Notes: generated by a model from the letters alone, not told the origin. Shown: positions 8,543 to 20,139, numbered from the stretch's first letter. The stretch is 64,000 bases of DNA from Mucilaginibacter defluvii (GCF_039543225.1 NZ_BAABJI010000004.1:248001-312000); one strand, 5' to 3'. Program-made: numbers and translations.

Positions 8543-11050
8543 TTACTGCACCATAAATACAGCGTTGCCAAACAACAGCTTGCCGTTTTCCCAAAAGCTG
8601 CGGAACAGCGGATCATCAGCCAGGAATACAACCGAACCCCGGCCAACTGATTGTACGCCGATCAGCATACCATCAACCAGTTTGGCTTTGCTGGTTTGGC
8701 CCACAAAGCCCGAGGTATAACCATCTTTCTTTAACACGCCCACATTCCAGCTGCTGCCTGAGTCCAGGTAATCATAAACCTCTTCATTCATTTTAAGCGT
8801 ATAGTAATCCGCAGGCATACCAAAGCCTAAAGGGTGGGTATTGTCCAAGTGGATTTTATAAACCGCGCCGGGTACATTGCTTTTTAAAGCCTCTTTATCG
8901 CGGTCGGCATAGGCAATTACTTTATTGGTGGCCTTGCTTTTATCATCCTTTTTATCTGTCGCGGCCTCTTTTTCGCGTATGCCAAAAAGCTTTTTATCTG
9001 CCAGTTGTGCTACAGCATTCTGCATGGCTATCAATTTACCGCCGCTGCTAAGCCAGCTTTGCATTTTGTCGGTCGGGAAATCGCCGTAATTCCCATCCGC
9101 GAAAATCATCACATCTACATCATTCCAGCGCATACGGCTCAAATCGCTGTAGTTCACCAGCGTAACCGGGTAATTTATCTGCTGCTCAAAATAATGCCAA
9201 ACTTCGCCAATAGCTTCTGATGAGGTTACATTACCGGCCACTAAAATCACTTTTAGCGGGCGGATATATTTAATATAGTCAGACCCCATATCGGCGCCTT
9301 TATCCACAAAGCCCGAATTTAGCTGCACCAGCGGATGGTTGGTTTCGGCAGCGATGGATCGGATGGTTTTATCAAAATCCTTTTCTTTATTGCTCGACCG
9401 GGTAATGAGCAACGAGCCGGCAGAGAATTTTTTGCCACCGGCCTCAAAAGGCTTTTCTGAATAGCGCACTTTAACGCCTCGTTTAAGCAAGCTTGCCAAA
9501 AACTTAACATCATTTACAGATTGCCATGCCGACACGTAAGCATAAGCCGCGTTGCTGCTGTAAGCAGGTGCAACAACAGCAGGTGCCGACTGCCGCTGCG
9601 GTTTGTATGACTCCTTAACCGCCCAGGCTTTTAAGCCGTAAGCATAAGGCAAAGCCCAGCCCGTAATATCATAGGTATTGCTATCGGCAATAAATGTTTT
9701 AGGCTCCAGCAGTACATTCAATAAAACCGCCTTAGGCTGGTAGGCATTTATCACCAGATCATTAGCCGCGGGTTTATAGCTTTCGGTTTTTCCGGTGATA
9801 TAATTCAATCCGCGTACTGAATTGCCAAGCCCGTAGCCATACTCAATACCATTGCGTTTAAGCAGGGCGGCAAGTGCGGTTATCTTATCGTTATTGCTGT
9901 TTTCTATCACAAAGGTTTTATACGTTCCCGGTGGATTGGTGCGACCCACGTCAAAATACTTTTTGTATTCTGTTAAAGCTTTTTGTGCATTGGCGGATGC
10001 CGCCTCAATGGTACTTAAGCTGTTAGAGTGATGATGCGCTATCCGATCAGCCAGTGTAAGCGTATCGCCGGTACGGGTTTGTATAGCCAGGCCACCGGCT
10101 ATGCCGCCCTGTTCATACGTCATGCCTATGGAGCCGTTATACAGCGGGTAAGTATCGCCGTAGGATGGGTAAAGCAGATCGAATATCTCCTTGGTAAAAT
10201 AAGCCCAGCCATTCTGGTCAAAATACTTCGCGTTGTTTTTACCGATGATTACCTGGAACTCGCGCTGCCAGGGAGTAATATCCTGGTGCACCGGCTCGGC
10301 AGCAGGGGCAAAATAGTATGGCGCGTTGTAGCCCTGCTCATGAAAATCGACATGTATTTGCGGCAGCCACTGGTTATACAGCGCTACGCGGCCCTGTGTT
10401 TCCTTTTGTACCTGCCATGCCCAATCTCGGTTCAAATCAAAAAAGTAATGGTTAGTACGCCCGGCGGGCCAGGGCTCAAAATGCTCACGGGCGGCAGGGT
10501 TGGCATCGGGTTTCTCTCCTTTGGCCGAATTGTAAAAGTTAACATAACGCTCACGGCCATCAGGGTTAAGGCATGGGTCAATTACCACTACGGTATTTTT
10601 TAGCCAGGCCTGGGTGCGGGTATTGGCGGGGTCGACCATATCGTACAACGTTTGCATAGATACCTCGCTCGAACTAGGCTCGTTACCATGTACGTTAAAG
10701 CTGAGCCATACTATTACCGGCGTGTTACTATTAATAGCCCCGGCGACTTTTTCCATACCGGCAATGCTTAAATTATTCTTGCGGATCTCTTCCAGCCTGC
10801 CAATGTTCTGCGCCGAAGCGATGAACATCGCCATCAGCGGGCGCCCCTCATTGGTGGTACCGTAAGGCGCCAGCTTTACGTTGGATGCGGTTTTAGCTAT
10901 GTAATTAAAATACTCGGCAATGCGGGCATGGTGCGTAAACCGCGAGCCCAGGCTATAACCCAAAAATTCATCGGGCGATTGTATTTTCTGCGCCAAGGCA
11001 TTTACACACAAACCAAGACACAGCAACAGGGTGAATAATCTTTTAAACAT
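8543..11050 (-). CDS. Secreted M14-family zinc carboxypeptidase
   Basis: Zinc metallo-carboxypeptidase exported to the periplasm or surface. From MFKRLFTLLLCLGLC (five codons inside the longest frame) it has 835 residues with a signal peptide ending near NALAQ. The M14 catalytic domain follows: zinc ligands in NVHGNEPSS (His121, Glu124) and the third ligand in IHVDFHEQG (about His237), plus the conserved NPDGRERYVN and LNRDW segments. The remaining 500 residues include a glutamine-amidotransferase-like (ThuA/flavodoxin-like) fold around 590-690 with VMIFADGNYGDFP. This long C-terminus is usual for large Bacteroidota M14 proteins. It is a stand-alone transcription unit, divergent from recQ. 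The preferred peptide is unknown. Confidence 0.88.
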   Translation of the reverse strand: MFKRLFTLLLCLGLCVNALAQKIQSPDEFLGYSLGSRFTHHARIAEYFNYIAKTASNVKLAPYGTTNEGRPLMAMFIASAQNIGRLEEIRKNNLSIAGMEKVAGAINSNTPVIVWLSFNVHGNEPSSSEVSMQTLYDMVDPANTRTQAWLKNTVVVIDPCLNPDGRERYVNFYNSAKGEKPDANPAAREHFEPWPAGRTNHYFFDLNRDWAWQVQKETQGRVALYNQWLPQIHVDFHEQGYNAPYYFAPAAEPVHQDITPWQREFQVIIGKNNAKYFDQNGWAYFTKEIFDLLYPSYGDTYPLYNGSIGMTYEQGGIAGGLAIQTRTGDTLTLADRIAHHHSNSLSTIEAASANAQKALTEYKKYFDVGRTNPPGTYKTFVIENSNNDKITALAALLKRNGIEYGYGLGNSVRGLNYITGKTESYKPAANDLVINAYQPKAVLLNVLLEPKTFIADSNTYDITGWALPYAYGLKAWAVKESYKPQRQSAPAVVAPAYSSNAAYAYVSAWQSVNDVKFLASLLKRGVKVRYSEKPFEAGGKKFSAGSLLITRSSNKEKDFDKTIRSIAAETNHPLVQLNSGFVDKGADMGSDYIKYIRPLKVILVAGNVTSSEAIGEVWHYFEQQINYPVTLVNYSDLSRMRWNDVDVMIFADGNYGDFPTDKMQSWLSSGGKLIAMQNAVAQLADKKLFGIREKEAATDKKDDKSKATNKVIAYADRDKEALKSNVPGAVYKIHLDNTHPLGFGMPADYYTLKMNEEVYDYLDSGSSWNVGVLKKDGYTSGFVGQTSKAKLVDGMLIGVQSVGRGSVVFLADDPLFRSFWENGKLLFGNAVFMVQ

Positions 11051-11214
11051 ATAATGGTGCAGCAAGCGTTTACCTAATTAACGCAGGTGTTAAATGTCGA
11101 TAATTTACAGGTAAGATCGCTAAAATTTTTATGTAAATATCCTGAAACAGGCATCGCCACACACGCAATAATCCGCACATTTGCACATCAGCATATCTGC
11201 ACATTAACATACTC

Positions 11215-13353
<2,139 letters not shown>

Positions 13354-13491
13354 GATTGACCTGTTGCTAATCAAATTTTAATGCTTGGTCAGCAAAGCGT
13401 ATTTTTTTAAAAATATCACACATTTTTGTGCTTATTGGGTTTGTTTGTTACGGCTTAATGTTAGTACATTGAAGCCCATTTATAACCTGTG

Positions 13492-14916
13492 ATGAGAATA
13501 TACCATTTAAGCGCCGAGTGCTTTCCGGTTGCCAAGGTTGGCGGCCTTGCCGACGTTGTAGGCGCGCTGCCCAAATACCAGGTAGCAGCCGGCTTGCAAG
13601 CTGCCGTTGTGCTGCCCTATTACGACCGCAAATTTACCCGTGAGCATGAGTTTGACACCGTTTTTCAGGGGCTGACCCTGCTTGGTACAAGGCGCTTATA
13701 CTTTGAGATACTTAAAGAGAAAACGAACGCCTTGGGTTTTGAGCTTTTTTTGGTGAAGATACCGGGGCTGATAGACCGCCAGGAAGTTTATTGTTATCCG
13801 GATGAAACCGACCAGTTCATCGCATACCAGATCGCTTTCCTGGATTGGATCAACTGGAGCGGCCAAACACCGGATGTTATTCATTGCCACGATCATCACT
13901 CAGGCTTGGTGCCATTTCTGCTGCAGCACTCCAACGCTTACAAGCGTTTGGCTAACATACCCACGGTATTTACCATACATAACGGCCAGTACCATGGCGC
14001 TACGGATTGGGAGAAACTAAGTTATCTGCCCGACATCGATATGACTAAAACCGGCTTGTTAGATTGGGCCGGGGCGCTTAACCCATTAGCTACGGCGGTT
14101 AAATGCGGCTCGGCTTATACCACGGTTTCGCCAAGTTATCTGCATGAGCTTACCATAAACTCCAACGGGCTGGAATACCTTTTTTATATCGAAGGCTACA
14201 AAGGCCAGGGTATATTAAACGGCATTGACACCGATGTGTGGAACCCGGCTGCCGATAAGCTTATTGCATCAAAATACTCATCAACACGCATCACCCAGGG
14301 AAAAAATAAAAACAAGGCCGCACTTTGCCAACGTTTTGGTATAAGTACCGAACTGCCGCTGGTGGTTTTTATAGGCCGTTTAGTGGGTGAAAAAGGCGCC
14401 GACCTGCTGGCTCCGGCTATTGAACGCAGTTTGCAGGAAAACTATGGCCGCGTTAATTTTTTAATGCTGGGCGCAGGCGATAAAAATACGGAAGCGGAAC
14501 TATTGGCACTTAAAGAAAAATATGCCGAACATTATAACGTATTCATTGGTTACGATGAGGCGCTGGCGCATTTATTTTATGCAGGTGCCGACTTTTTGCT
14601 GATGCCATCGCGTGTGGAGCCTTGCGGCCTTAACCAAATGTACTCGTTACGATATGGCACTTTACCAATTGTACGCAGCACCGGTGGCTTAAAAGATACC
14701 GTAATTGATTTTGGCGAGCAGGGCGGTTATGGCATCCGCTTTAACCAGGCCAGTGTTGATGATATATGTTACTCTGTAAACCGGGCTATTGTGTTGTATA
14801 ACGATATGCCGCGTTTACAAAAATTACGCAAAACAATGATGGCGCTCGATCACTCCTGGGATCGTTCGGCCACTGAATATGTAACCCTTTATAACCGAAT
14901 AATAACAGCATCATGA
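13492..14916 (+). CDS. glgA: Glycogen synthase, ADP-glucose type (GlgA)
   Basis: Transfers glucose from ADP-glucose to the growing alpha-1,4-glucan. A GTG at 13489 directly precedes the ATG at 13492; either may be the start, and the ATG gives 474 residues (MRIYHLSAECFPVAKVGGL). The GT5 N-terminal motif with the ADP-glucose-binding KVGGLADVVG is present, as are the GT-B C-terminal motifs FIGRLVGEKGADLL and PSRVEPCGLNQMYSLRYG, with the acidic residue in EPCGLNQ. Its stop codon overlaps the start of glgC by four bases, so the two are translationally coupled. No branching enzyme or phosphorylase gene is in the window. Confidence 0.96.
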   Translation: MRIYHLSAECFPVAKVGGLADVVGALPKYQVAAGLQAAVVLPYYDRKFTREHEFDTVFQGLTLLGTRRLYFEILKEKTNALGFELFLVKIPGLIDRQEVYCYPDETDQFIAYQIAFLDWINWSGQTPDVIHCHDHHSGLVPFLLQHSNAYKRLANIPTVFTIHNGQYHGATDWEKLSYLPDIDMTKTGLLDWAGALNPLATAVKCGSAYTTVSPSYLHELTINSNGLEYLFYIEGYKGQGILNGIDTDVWNPAADKLIASKYSSTRITQGKNKNKAALCQRFGISTELPLVVFIGRLVGEKGADLLAPAIERSLQENYGRVNFLMLGAGDKNTEAELLALKEKYAEHYNVFIGYDEALAHLFYAGADFLLMPSRVEPCGLNQMYSLRYGTLPIVRSTGGLKDTVIDFGEQGGYGIRFNQASVDDICYSVNRAIVLYNDMPRLQKLRKTMMALDHSWDRSATEYVTLYNRIITAS

Positions 14917-16178
14917 GTTCAAACGTAATAGCAATTGTGCTTGGAGGCGGCCAGGGCAGCCGTTTATCGCCGCTTACAGCTACGCGCTCAAAACCGGCAG
15001 TGCCTATAGCGGGTAAATACCGTTTGGTTGATATACCTATCTCCAACTGCTTACACTCAGGCATTGAGCGTATGTATGTGCTTACCCAGTTCAACTCGGC
15101 ATCGTTAAATAAGCACATTAAAAATACCTACCACTTCAGCAGTTTCAGCGAGGCATTTGTTGACATACTGGCGGCGGAGCAAACGCCGTCAAGCGTATCG
15201 TGGTTTCAGGGTACGGCCGATGCTGTAAGGCAAAGCTTACACCACCTGATGGTACATGAGTTTGAGTACGTGCTCATCCTATCGGGCGACCAGCTATACC
15301 AGATGGACTTTCAGGACATGATCAATAAACATATTGAGCAGGAAGCCGAAATATCTATCGCTACCATACCTGTACACGCTAACGATGTACCGGGTTTTGG
15401 CATTTTGAAAACCGATGAGAACAGCATGATCACATCCTTCATCGAAAAACCGAAAAAGGACTTTGAGAGCTGGGCATCAGAAGTAAGCGAGGAAATGCAG
15501 GCGCAGGGCCGTGTATACCTAGCATCAATGGGTATATACCTGTTTAACCGTAAATTGCTGTTTGATCTATTGCAATCAAACGATCATCCTGACTTTGGTA
15601 AGGAGATCATTCCACAGGCTATTACTGAGCATCGCGTAGCGAGCTACCAATACGAAGGTTACTGGACCGATATCGGTACCATCCCCTCATTTTTTGATGC
15701 CAACCTTGGTTTAACGGATGATATACCTCAGTTTAACCTGTTTGATAAGAACCACATATTTACGCGTGCACGCATGTTGCCGCCATCAAAGATATCAGGC
15801 ACGCTGATGGAGAAAGCTATCGTAGCCGACGGTTGCATCATCAACGCTAAACACATCAAGCGTTCAATCATCGGTATACGTACACGTGTTGGCTTTGATA
15901 CCACTATTGAAAACTGCTATGTAATGGGCAGCGATATGTACCAAACCCTTGAGCAGATCGAGGACTCCCGCGTGAATGATCGCCCCATAATGGGTATTGG
16001 CGACCGCTGTTGCATCAAAAATGCGATTATCGACAAAAACTGTTACATAGGTAACGATGTAACCATAAATTGTGAAGCCACCAAACCTGACGGCGATTAT
16101 GGCACCTACACCATTCAGGACGGAATTGTGGTAGTTAAAAAGCTATCGGTTATACCGAATGGCACTGTAATTCAGTAA
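14913..16178 (+). CDS. glgC: Glucose-1-phosphate adenylyltransferase (GlgC)
   Basis: Makes ADP-glucose from ATP and glucose-1-phosphate, the committed step of bacterial glycogen synthesis. It is 421 residues long, the usual length. The N-terminal nucleotidyltransferase signature is GGGQGSRLSPLTATRSKPA, followed by KYRLVDIPISNC and the sugar-phosphate binding region FIEKPKKDFE. A left-handed beta-helix C-terminus (about 290-420) carries hexapeptide-like repeats. The gene overlaps glgA by ATGA and ends 16 bases before a strong terminator, so glgA-glgC is a two-gene operon. The allosteric effectors cannot be read from the sequence. Confidence 0.97.
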   Translation: MSSNVIAIVLGGGQGSRLSPLTATRSKPAVPIAGKYRLVDIPISNCLHSGIERMYVLTQFNSASLNKHIKNTYHFSSFSEAFVDILAAEQTPSSVSWFQGTADAVRQSLHHLMVHEFEYVLILSGDQLYQMDFQDMINKHIEQEAEISIATIPVHANDVPGFGILKTDENSMITSFIEKPKKDFESWASEVSEEMQAQGRVYLASMGIYLFNRKLLFDLLQSNDHPDFGKEIIPQAITEHRVASYQYEGYWTDIGTIPSFFDANLGLTDDIPQFNLFDKNHIFTRARMLPPSKISGTLMEKAIVADGCIINAKHIKRSIIGIRTRVGFDTTIENCYVMGSDMYQTLEQIEDSRVNDRPIMGIGDRCCIKNAIIDKNCYIGNDVTINCEATKPDGDYGTYTIQDGIVVVKKLSVIPNGTVIQ

Positions 16179-16194
16179 ATATCATTTTCATAAT

Positions 16195-16232
16195 AAAAAT
16201 GCCGAAGTGATTAACACTTCGGCATTTTTATT
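16195..16232 (+). terminator. Rho-independent terminator after glgC
   Basis: A perfect 15-bp stem (AAAAATGCCGAAGTG at 16195-16209 pairing with 16215-16229) with a 5-base loop ends in a T-rich run, 16 bases after the glgC stop codon. Confidence 0.9.
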
Positions 16233-16336
16233 TTTACCGGGTACCATCTCATCAGATTAATAATTTTAACCCGAAGTAAAACTAATTGCTTTCCCAATTG
16301 CTGTTTTTATAAATAAAACAACAAAGAACTACCACC

Positions 16337-16519
16337 ATGAAAAAAGTAATTACAATGGTAGCCTTAGCGGCTATCTCATTCGGAAGCGTTTACGCTGCAG
16401 ATGTTAACGTTAAAACTGCCACCATGCAGCAGGACAGCACCAAGAAGATGAAAAAGAAAATGAAGAAAATGAAAAAAGACAGCACCAAAGCTGCTCAGGA
16501 TACCATGAAAATGAGATAA
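16337..16519 (+). CDS. Small secreted Lys/Met-rich protein
   Basis: A 60-residue protein with a good signal peptide (MKKVITMVALAAISFGSVYA) and a mature part of about 40 residues made almost only of Lys, Met, Asp, Ser, Thr, Gln and Ala. The mature part includes three KKMKK-like repeats. It has its own leader and a strong downstream hairpin, and the signal peptide is of good quality, so it is likely a real gene. Similar short Met/Lys-rich exported proteins are common in Sphingobacteriaceae, but their role is not known to me. The Met-rich, basic composition could bind metal (copper) or anionic polymers; this is speculation. Confidence 0.75.
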   Translation: MKKVITMVALAAISFGSVYAADVNVKTATMQQDSTKKMKKKMKKMKKDSTKAAQDTMKMR

Positions 16520-16532
16520 GCTGCTGCTTTTT

Positions 16533-16584
16533 AATCAAACTAAGAACGGCCGCCCGATTACAGGCGGCCGTTCTTAGTTTGATT
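16533..16584. terminator. 22-bp bidirectional terminator hairpin
   Basis: Arms 16533-16554 and 16563-16584 are perfectly complementary over 22 bases around an 8-base loop. The hairpin separates the convergent small secreted-protein gene (+) and the phosphatase gene (-), and its right end touches the phosphatase stop codon at 16583-16585. A/T-rich outer arms serve as U-tracts in both directions. Confidence 0.9.
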
Positions 16585-17035
16585 ATTTCTTTAGCTCGAT
16601 GCCGGTAAATTCCTTTATGATATCGCGGCAGCCTTGTTCAACCATATCATACACAGTTTCAAACTTGGAATCATCGTAATATGGGTCGGGCACCTCGGCA
16701 TTGCCAAGCAGCAGGCGCACCTTGTCGCGGTCGGCTTGATTACGGGCTTTGGCCAGCACATCGCGCAGGTTAAATTTGTCCATCACCATAATGAGGTCAA
16801 ACTCATCAAAATCATTCACGGTAAACTGCTTGCATACCTGCTTGCTGATATCCACCCCACGGTTAAGCGCCGTGCGGATAGAGCGATGATCGGGAGCTTC
16901 GCCAACATGCCAGTTACCCGTACCGGCTGAATCGACCGTCCAGTTCAGCCCGTTCTTATCAGCCAGGTGCTGCATCACACCCTCCGCCAGTGGCGAACGG
17001 CATATATTGCCCAGGCATACCATGAGTATCTTCAT
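16583..17035 (-). CDS. Low-molecular-weight protein-tyrosine phosphatase
   Basis: Cytosolic phosphatase of the arsenate-reductase-like LMW-PTP family (150 aa). The active-site loop CLGNICRS sits at the N-terminus (Cys7, Arg13 of the C-x5-R motif). The general acid is Asp117 in EVPDPYYDD, and the conserved SAGTG segment is present at about 36-40. In Bacteroidota these enzymes often act on tyrosine-phosphorylated sugar-nucleotide or capsule kinases, but no such kinase gene is nearby. It reads as a single gene ending at a bidirectional terminator. Confidence 0.93.
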   Translation of the reverse strand: MKILMVCLGNICRSPLAEGVMQHLADKNGLNWTVDSAGTGNWHVGEAPDHRSIRTALNRGVDISKQVCKQFTVNDFDEFDLIMVMDKFNLRDVLAKARNQADRDKVRLLLGNAEVPDPYYDDSKFETVYDMVEQGCRDIIKEFTGIELKK

Positions 17036-17131
17036 TTTTTTATTGCGGATTGCGGAAGGTTAATTTCGGAGTTAATTCATTCAAAGAAACAAATTCCAAA
17101 ATCGAATATCCGAAATTCTAAATGCTAACCT

Positions 17132-17926
17132 TTACCCAAATATCTGGTTCAGCAACCCTGCCAGGCGAACACCGCCTTTTACAAGTTGCTGGTTAACTGT
17201 TTCTATATATTTAAAGTTGTAACGGTAGCTTAACTTTTCATCAGGCTTAATATCGGCGTAAAGTTTTTGCGCTAACTGGTTTGATTCATATAACCAATGT
17301 GTAAGCGGCGCTTTTTGCCACTCGGCACGCTGGGCGGCAGTAGTGTGGTTAATAGCGGCAACGTATTCCGTATAGCTCAGTTGCTGAAAATCGATCAGCT
17401 GCGAATCCCAAACTGAATGCAGGTTGCTTGGGTTGTTCATCCAAAGTACCTTAATGTCATTACCTCCCTTATCACTTAAATGACCGGTGTGCAGGGGTTG
17501 GTGTATATCCTCCACAATGTGGATTAGCATACGTAGGTAAAGCAGTTTGTTTTTAGCGCTTAGTGTTTTCTTTTTCAGTTCAGCGGTTAAAAAGGTAACC
17601 TTGGTGTAAGCATCAGCAATGGTATCAACCTTCAGGTAAGCCTCCATTTCAGGCTCGGTCATTACCTTATCAAAATTTACAAAATGCCAGTTATACAGGT
17701 AATTGTAGGTAGAATCGGACTTGATAAAATCGGCCCAGTTGCTGGCCATAGCAATGCTTTCATTGCCTAAAATGCCTTGTATGGCTTTGCGCGCTTTGGG
17801 GTTAAGGTAGCTATCGGCTATCTGGCCGCTTATGCGGTGGCCTTGCTGCCCCCAGGCCATTACCTGTACCGGTATATAAACTATTGCTACCAGCGCGATA
17901 AACATCTTTATAACTCTATTTTTCAT
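17132..17926 (-). CDS. Secreted S1/P1-type nuclease
   Basis: Zinc-dependent single-strand nuclease/3'-nucleotidase exported to the periplasm. The preferred start is MKNRVIKMFIALVAIVYIPV, giving 264 residues. The signal peptide would be cleaved before WGQQGHR, so that Trp becomes the N-terminal zinc ligand, as in P1 nuclease. Other trinuclear-zinc ligands are visible in QGHRISGQIAD, ASNWADFI, NWHFVNF, LIHIVEDIHQPLHTGH and GGNDIKV. A short helical C-terminus completes the fold. A -7 box (TATCTTTG on the minus strand) lies just upstream, giving a very short leader. It probably scavenges phosphate and nucleosides from extracellular nucleic acid. Confidence 0.93.
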   Translation of the reverse strand: MKNRVIKMFIALVAIVYIPVQVMAWGQQGHRISGQIADSYLNPKARKAIQGILGNESIAMASNWADFIKSDSTYNYLYNWHFVNFDKVMTEPEMEAYLKVDTIADAYTKVTFLTAELKKKTLSAKNKLLYLRMLIHIVEDIHQPLHTGHLSDKGGNDIKVLWMNNPSNLHSVWDSQLIDFQQLSYTEYVAAINHTTAAQRAEWQKAPLTHWLYESNQLAQKLYADIKPDEKLSYRYNFKYIETVNQQLVKGGVRLAGLLNQIFG

Positions 17927-17941
17927 GCACTTATTTTTTGG

Positions 17942-17949
17942 CAAAGATA
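17942..17949 (-). promoter_or_regulatory. -7 promoter box of the S1/P1 nuclease gene
   Basis: Minus-strand TATCTTTG matches the Bacteroidota consensus TAnnTTTG and ends 15 bases before the proposed start codon at 17926, implying a leader of only about ten bases. Confidence 0.55.
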
Positions 17950-17993
17950 GTAGCAGTATAAGCTAACTGTTTGTTAATTTTTTGTTACGATGC

Positions 17994-18506
17994 TTAGTAT
18001 TGTAAGGCTTTTGGAGTGCAGGTTATTCGCTTTACCAGCCTGGCCTGTATTGGCAGTACCGTTGTTGAACTGCTGAACGTTAGCAACGAATCGTTCCGGG
18101 TCTCTACTTTATAATACGTTTCGTACGGTCCGAAACGGAAGCAGGTTTTGTTATCCTTTAATGAGCCATCAGCATTAACAAATACGCCGCGCAAATGCAG
18201 GGCATCGCCGGTTTGCTCGTAGCGGCCTTTAATATATTCCGTCCAGCGGCCCTTGTTCATGCAGCTATCGGCCCCGCTGTTAACCCGGCTTATAGTATTG
18301 ATGGCGATGTAAAACGAATCGCAGGTAAACCTAAATTTCGACAGCGAGTAATTAAGTAGCTTTCGCTCACCTGGGATGTTATCCTGCTGCCACTCGCCCT
18401 GCAGGTATGCCTCCCCTTTGCCTTGAACCGGCGTGTTCATCGTGCAACCTACGGCCATGAGTAATACAATAAACGGCAATAATTTTAACAGCGGTCTTAT
18501 ACGCAT
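17994..18506 (-). CDS. Hypothetical lipoprotein
   Basis: A 170-residue protein starting MRIRPLLKLLPFIVLLMAVGC; the lipobox LMAVGC predicts a lipid-anchored Cys. The mature part is rich in beta-strand-like alternation (YLQGEWQQDNIPGERKLLNY, FTCDSFYIAINT, GRYEQTGDALHLRGVFVNADG), like a small lipocalin-type barrel. I know no named family. It follows fumC on the same strand, separated by a terminator, so it is probably transcribed alone. It may act at the inner face of the outer membrane. Confidence 0.7.
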   Translation of the reverse strand: MRIRPLLKLLPFIVLLMAVGCTMNTPVQGKGEAYLQGEWQQDNIPGERKLLNYSLSKFRFTCDSFYIAINTISRVNSGADSCMNKGRWTEYIKGRYEQTGDALHLRGVFVNADGSLKDNKTCFRFGPYETYYKVETRNDSLLTFSSSTTVLPIQARLVKRITCTPKALQY

Positions 18507-18530
18507 CATCACATACATCAGTGTAGAAAT

Positions 18531-18563
18531 AAAAATCCTCTCGTGCTGTGCGCAGGAGAGGAT
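18531..18563 (-). terminator. Terminator of fumC
   Basis: Read on the minus strand, ATCCTCTC pairs with GAGAGGAT around a 13-base loop with its own small CTG/CAG stem, followed by a run of five T. It lies 17 bases after the fumC stop codon. Confidence 0.75.
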
Positions 18564-18579
18564 TGATACTTGCCGCAGC

Positions 18580-19977
18580 TTATTTTAAACTGCCGATCAT
18601 GTTTTCGGGGCGAACCCATTGGTCAAACTGTTCGCTGGTTAACAGCTCCAGTTCAATGGCCGCTTCGCGTAATGATTTATTTTCTTTCAATGCCTTCTTG
18701 GCAATTTTGGCCGCGTTCTCGTAACCAATGTGCGGGTTAAGCGCGGTTACCAGCATTAATGAATTTTCGAGGTGTTTTTTGATGCCGTCGTAATTTGGCT
18801 CAATACCTACCGCGCAATGATCATTAAATGATACGCAGGCATCACCAATTAAACGGGCTGATTGCAGGAAGTTGGCTGCCATAACCGGCTTAAACACGTT
18901 CAGCTCGTAATGGCCGTTTGATCCGCCTACTGATATGGCTACATCATTACCCATAACCTGTGCCGCAACCATGGTTACCGCCTCATTTTGGGTGGGGTTA
19001 ACTTTACCCGGCATAATAGATGAACCCGGCTCATTATCAGGAATATGGATTTCGCCAATACCTGAACGCGGGCCCGAAGCCAGCATACGGATGTCATTAG
19101 CAATCTTCATCAGCGCAACGGCAATTTGCTTTAAAGCACCGTGGCTTTCTACAATAGCGTCATGCGCGGCCAGGGCTTCAAATTTATTTTCGGCCGTGAT
19201 AAATGGCAGGCCGGTAAATTGTGCAATGTATTCAGCCACCTTTACATCATAACCCTGCGGAGTGTTTATACCGGTACCAACGGCAGTACCGCCCAGGGCA
19301 AGCTCGCTCAGGTGAGCCAGAGTGTTACGCAAAGCGCGCAAACCATGATCCAGCTGTGAAACATAACCCGAAAATTCCTGCCCCAGCGTAAGCGGCGTAG
19401 CATCCATCAGGTGGGTACGGCCTATCTTTACCACGTTCATAAAAGCTTCAGATTTAGCTTTCAGCGTATCGCGCAGCTTTTCAATGCCCGGGATGGTAAC
19501 ATCGATCAGTATTTTGTATGCAGCAATGTGCATAGCGGTAGGGTAAGTATCGTTTGATGATTGCGATTTGTTCACATCATCATTCGGGTGGATAAAGGTT
19601 TTGCCCTCGCCCAGTTTGTTGCCTTGCAGCACGTGCGCGCGGTTAGCCACCACCTCGTTAACGTTCATGTTTGACTGCGTACCCGAACCCGTTTGCCAGA
19701 TCACCAGCGGAAATTCAGCGTCAAGCTTACCTTCAAGTATCTCATCGCATACCTGTGCAATCAGGTCGCGCTTTTCGGCAGGCAGTACGTTCAGGTCGGT
19801 ATTGGTATAGGCGGCGGCCTTTTTAAGGTAAGCGAATGCCTCAATAATTTCCTTCGGCATTGATGCTTCCGGACCAATTTTAAAGTTATTGCGTGAGCGT
19901 TCGGTTTGCGCTCCCCAGTATTTATCGGCAGGCACTTTTACCTCGCCCATGGTATCATGTTCAATTCTGAAACTCAT
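18580..19977 (-). CDS. fumC: Class II fumarate hydratase
   Basis: Fumarase of the TCA cycle, interconverting fumarate and L-malate. The 465-residue length is standard for the family. The superfamily signature GSSIMPGKVNP lies at 318-328, the catalytic His189 in KIGRTHLMDATP, and the active-site segments TGSGTQSNMNVNEV (about 97-110) and SQSSNDTYPTA are present. The start is supported by a -7 promoter box about 23 bases upstream of the ATG and by alignment with the usual N-terminus (FRIEHDTMGEVKVPADKYWGAQT). It has its own promoter and terminator, so it is monocistronic. Confidence 0.98.
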   Translation of the reverse strand: MSFRIEHDTMGEVKVPADKYWGAQTERSRNNFKIGPEASMPKEIIEAFAYLKKAAAYTNTDLNVLPAEKRDLIAQVCDEILEGKLDAEFPLVIWQTGSGTQSNMNVNEVVANRAHVLQGNKLGEGKTFIHPNDDVNKSQSSNDTYPTAMHIAAYKILIDVTIPGIEKLRDTLKAKSEAFMNVVKIGRTHLMDATPLTLGQEFSGYVSQLDHGLRALRNTLAHLSELALGGTAVGTGINTPQGYDVKVAEYIAQFTGLPFITAENKFEALAAHDAIVESHGALKQIAVALMKIANDIRMLASGPRSGIGEIHIPDNEPGSSIMPGKVNPTQNEAVTMVAAQVMGNDVAISVGGSNGHYELNVFKPVMAANFLQSARLIGDACVSFNDHCAVGIEPNYDGIKKHLENSLMLVTALNPHIGYENAAKIAKKALKENKSLREAAIELELLTSEQFDQWVRPENMIGSLK

Positions 19978-19999
19978 AAGGATGTATTTTTTTGCTGGG

Positions 20000-20030
20000 C
20001 AAAGTTAACCCTTATATAAACTACGCGGCA
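20000..20030 (-). promoter_or_regulatory. fumC promoter (-7 and -33 elements)
   Basis: On the minus strand TAACTTTG (20007-20000) matches TAnnTTTG, and a TTG lies about 21 bases further upstream at the -33 position. Transcription would begin about 16 bases before the fumC ATG. Confidence 0.6.
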
Positions 20031-20139
20031 ATATATTTTCAGAATTTTGATAGCTTACTTTATAATTTTTGCATTAGGTTGCAACGTTATTTATATATCG
20101 CTCGTCTTTAAGCAAAACACAACTCATTTATACCTCATC

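Noticed and set aside
10028..10603. A 191-codon plus-strand ORF
   Set aside because: It lies wholly antisense to the catalytic part of the M14 carboxypeptidase, which has clear motifs; the product has no recognisable domain.
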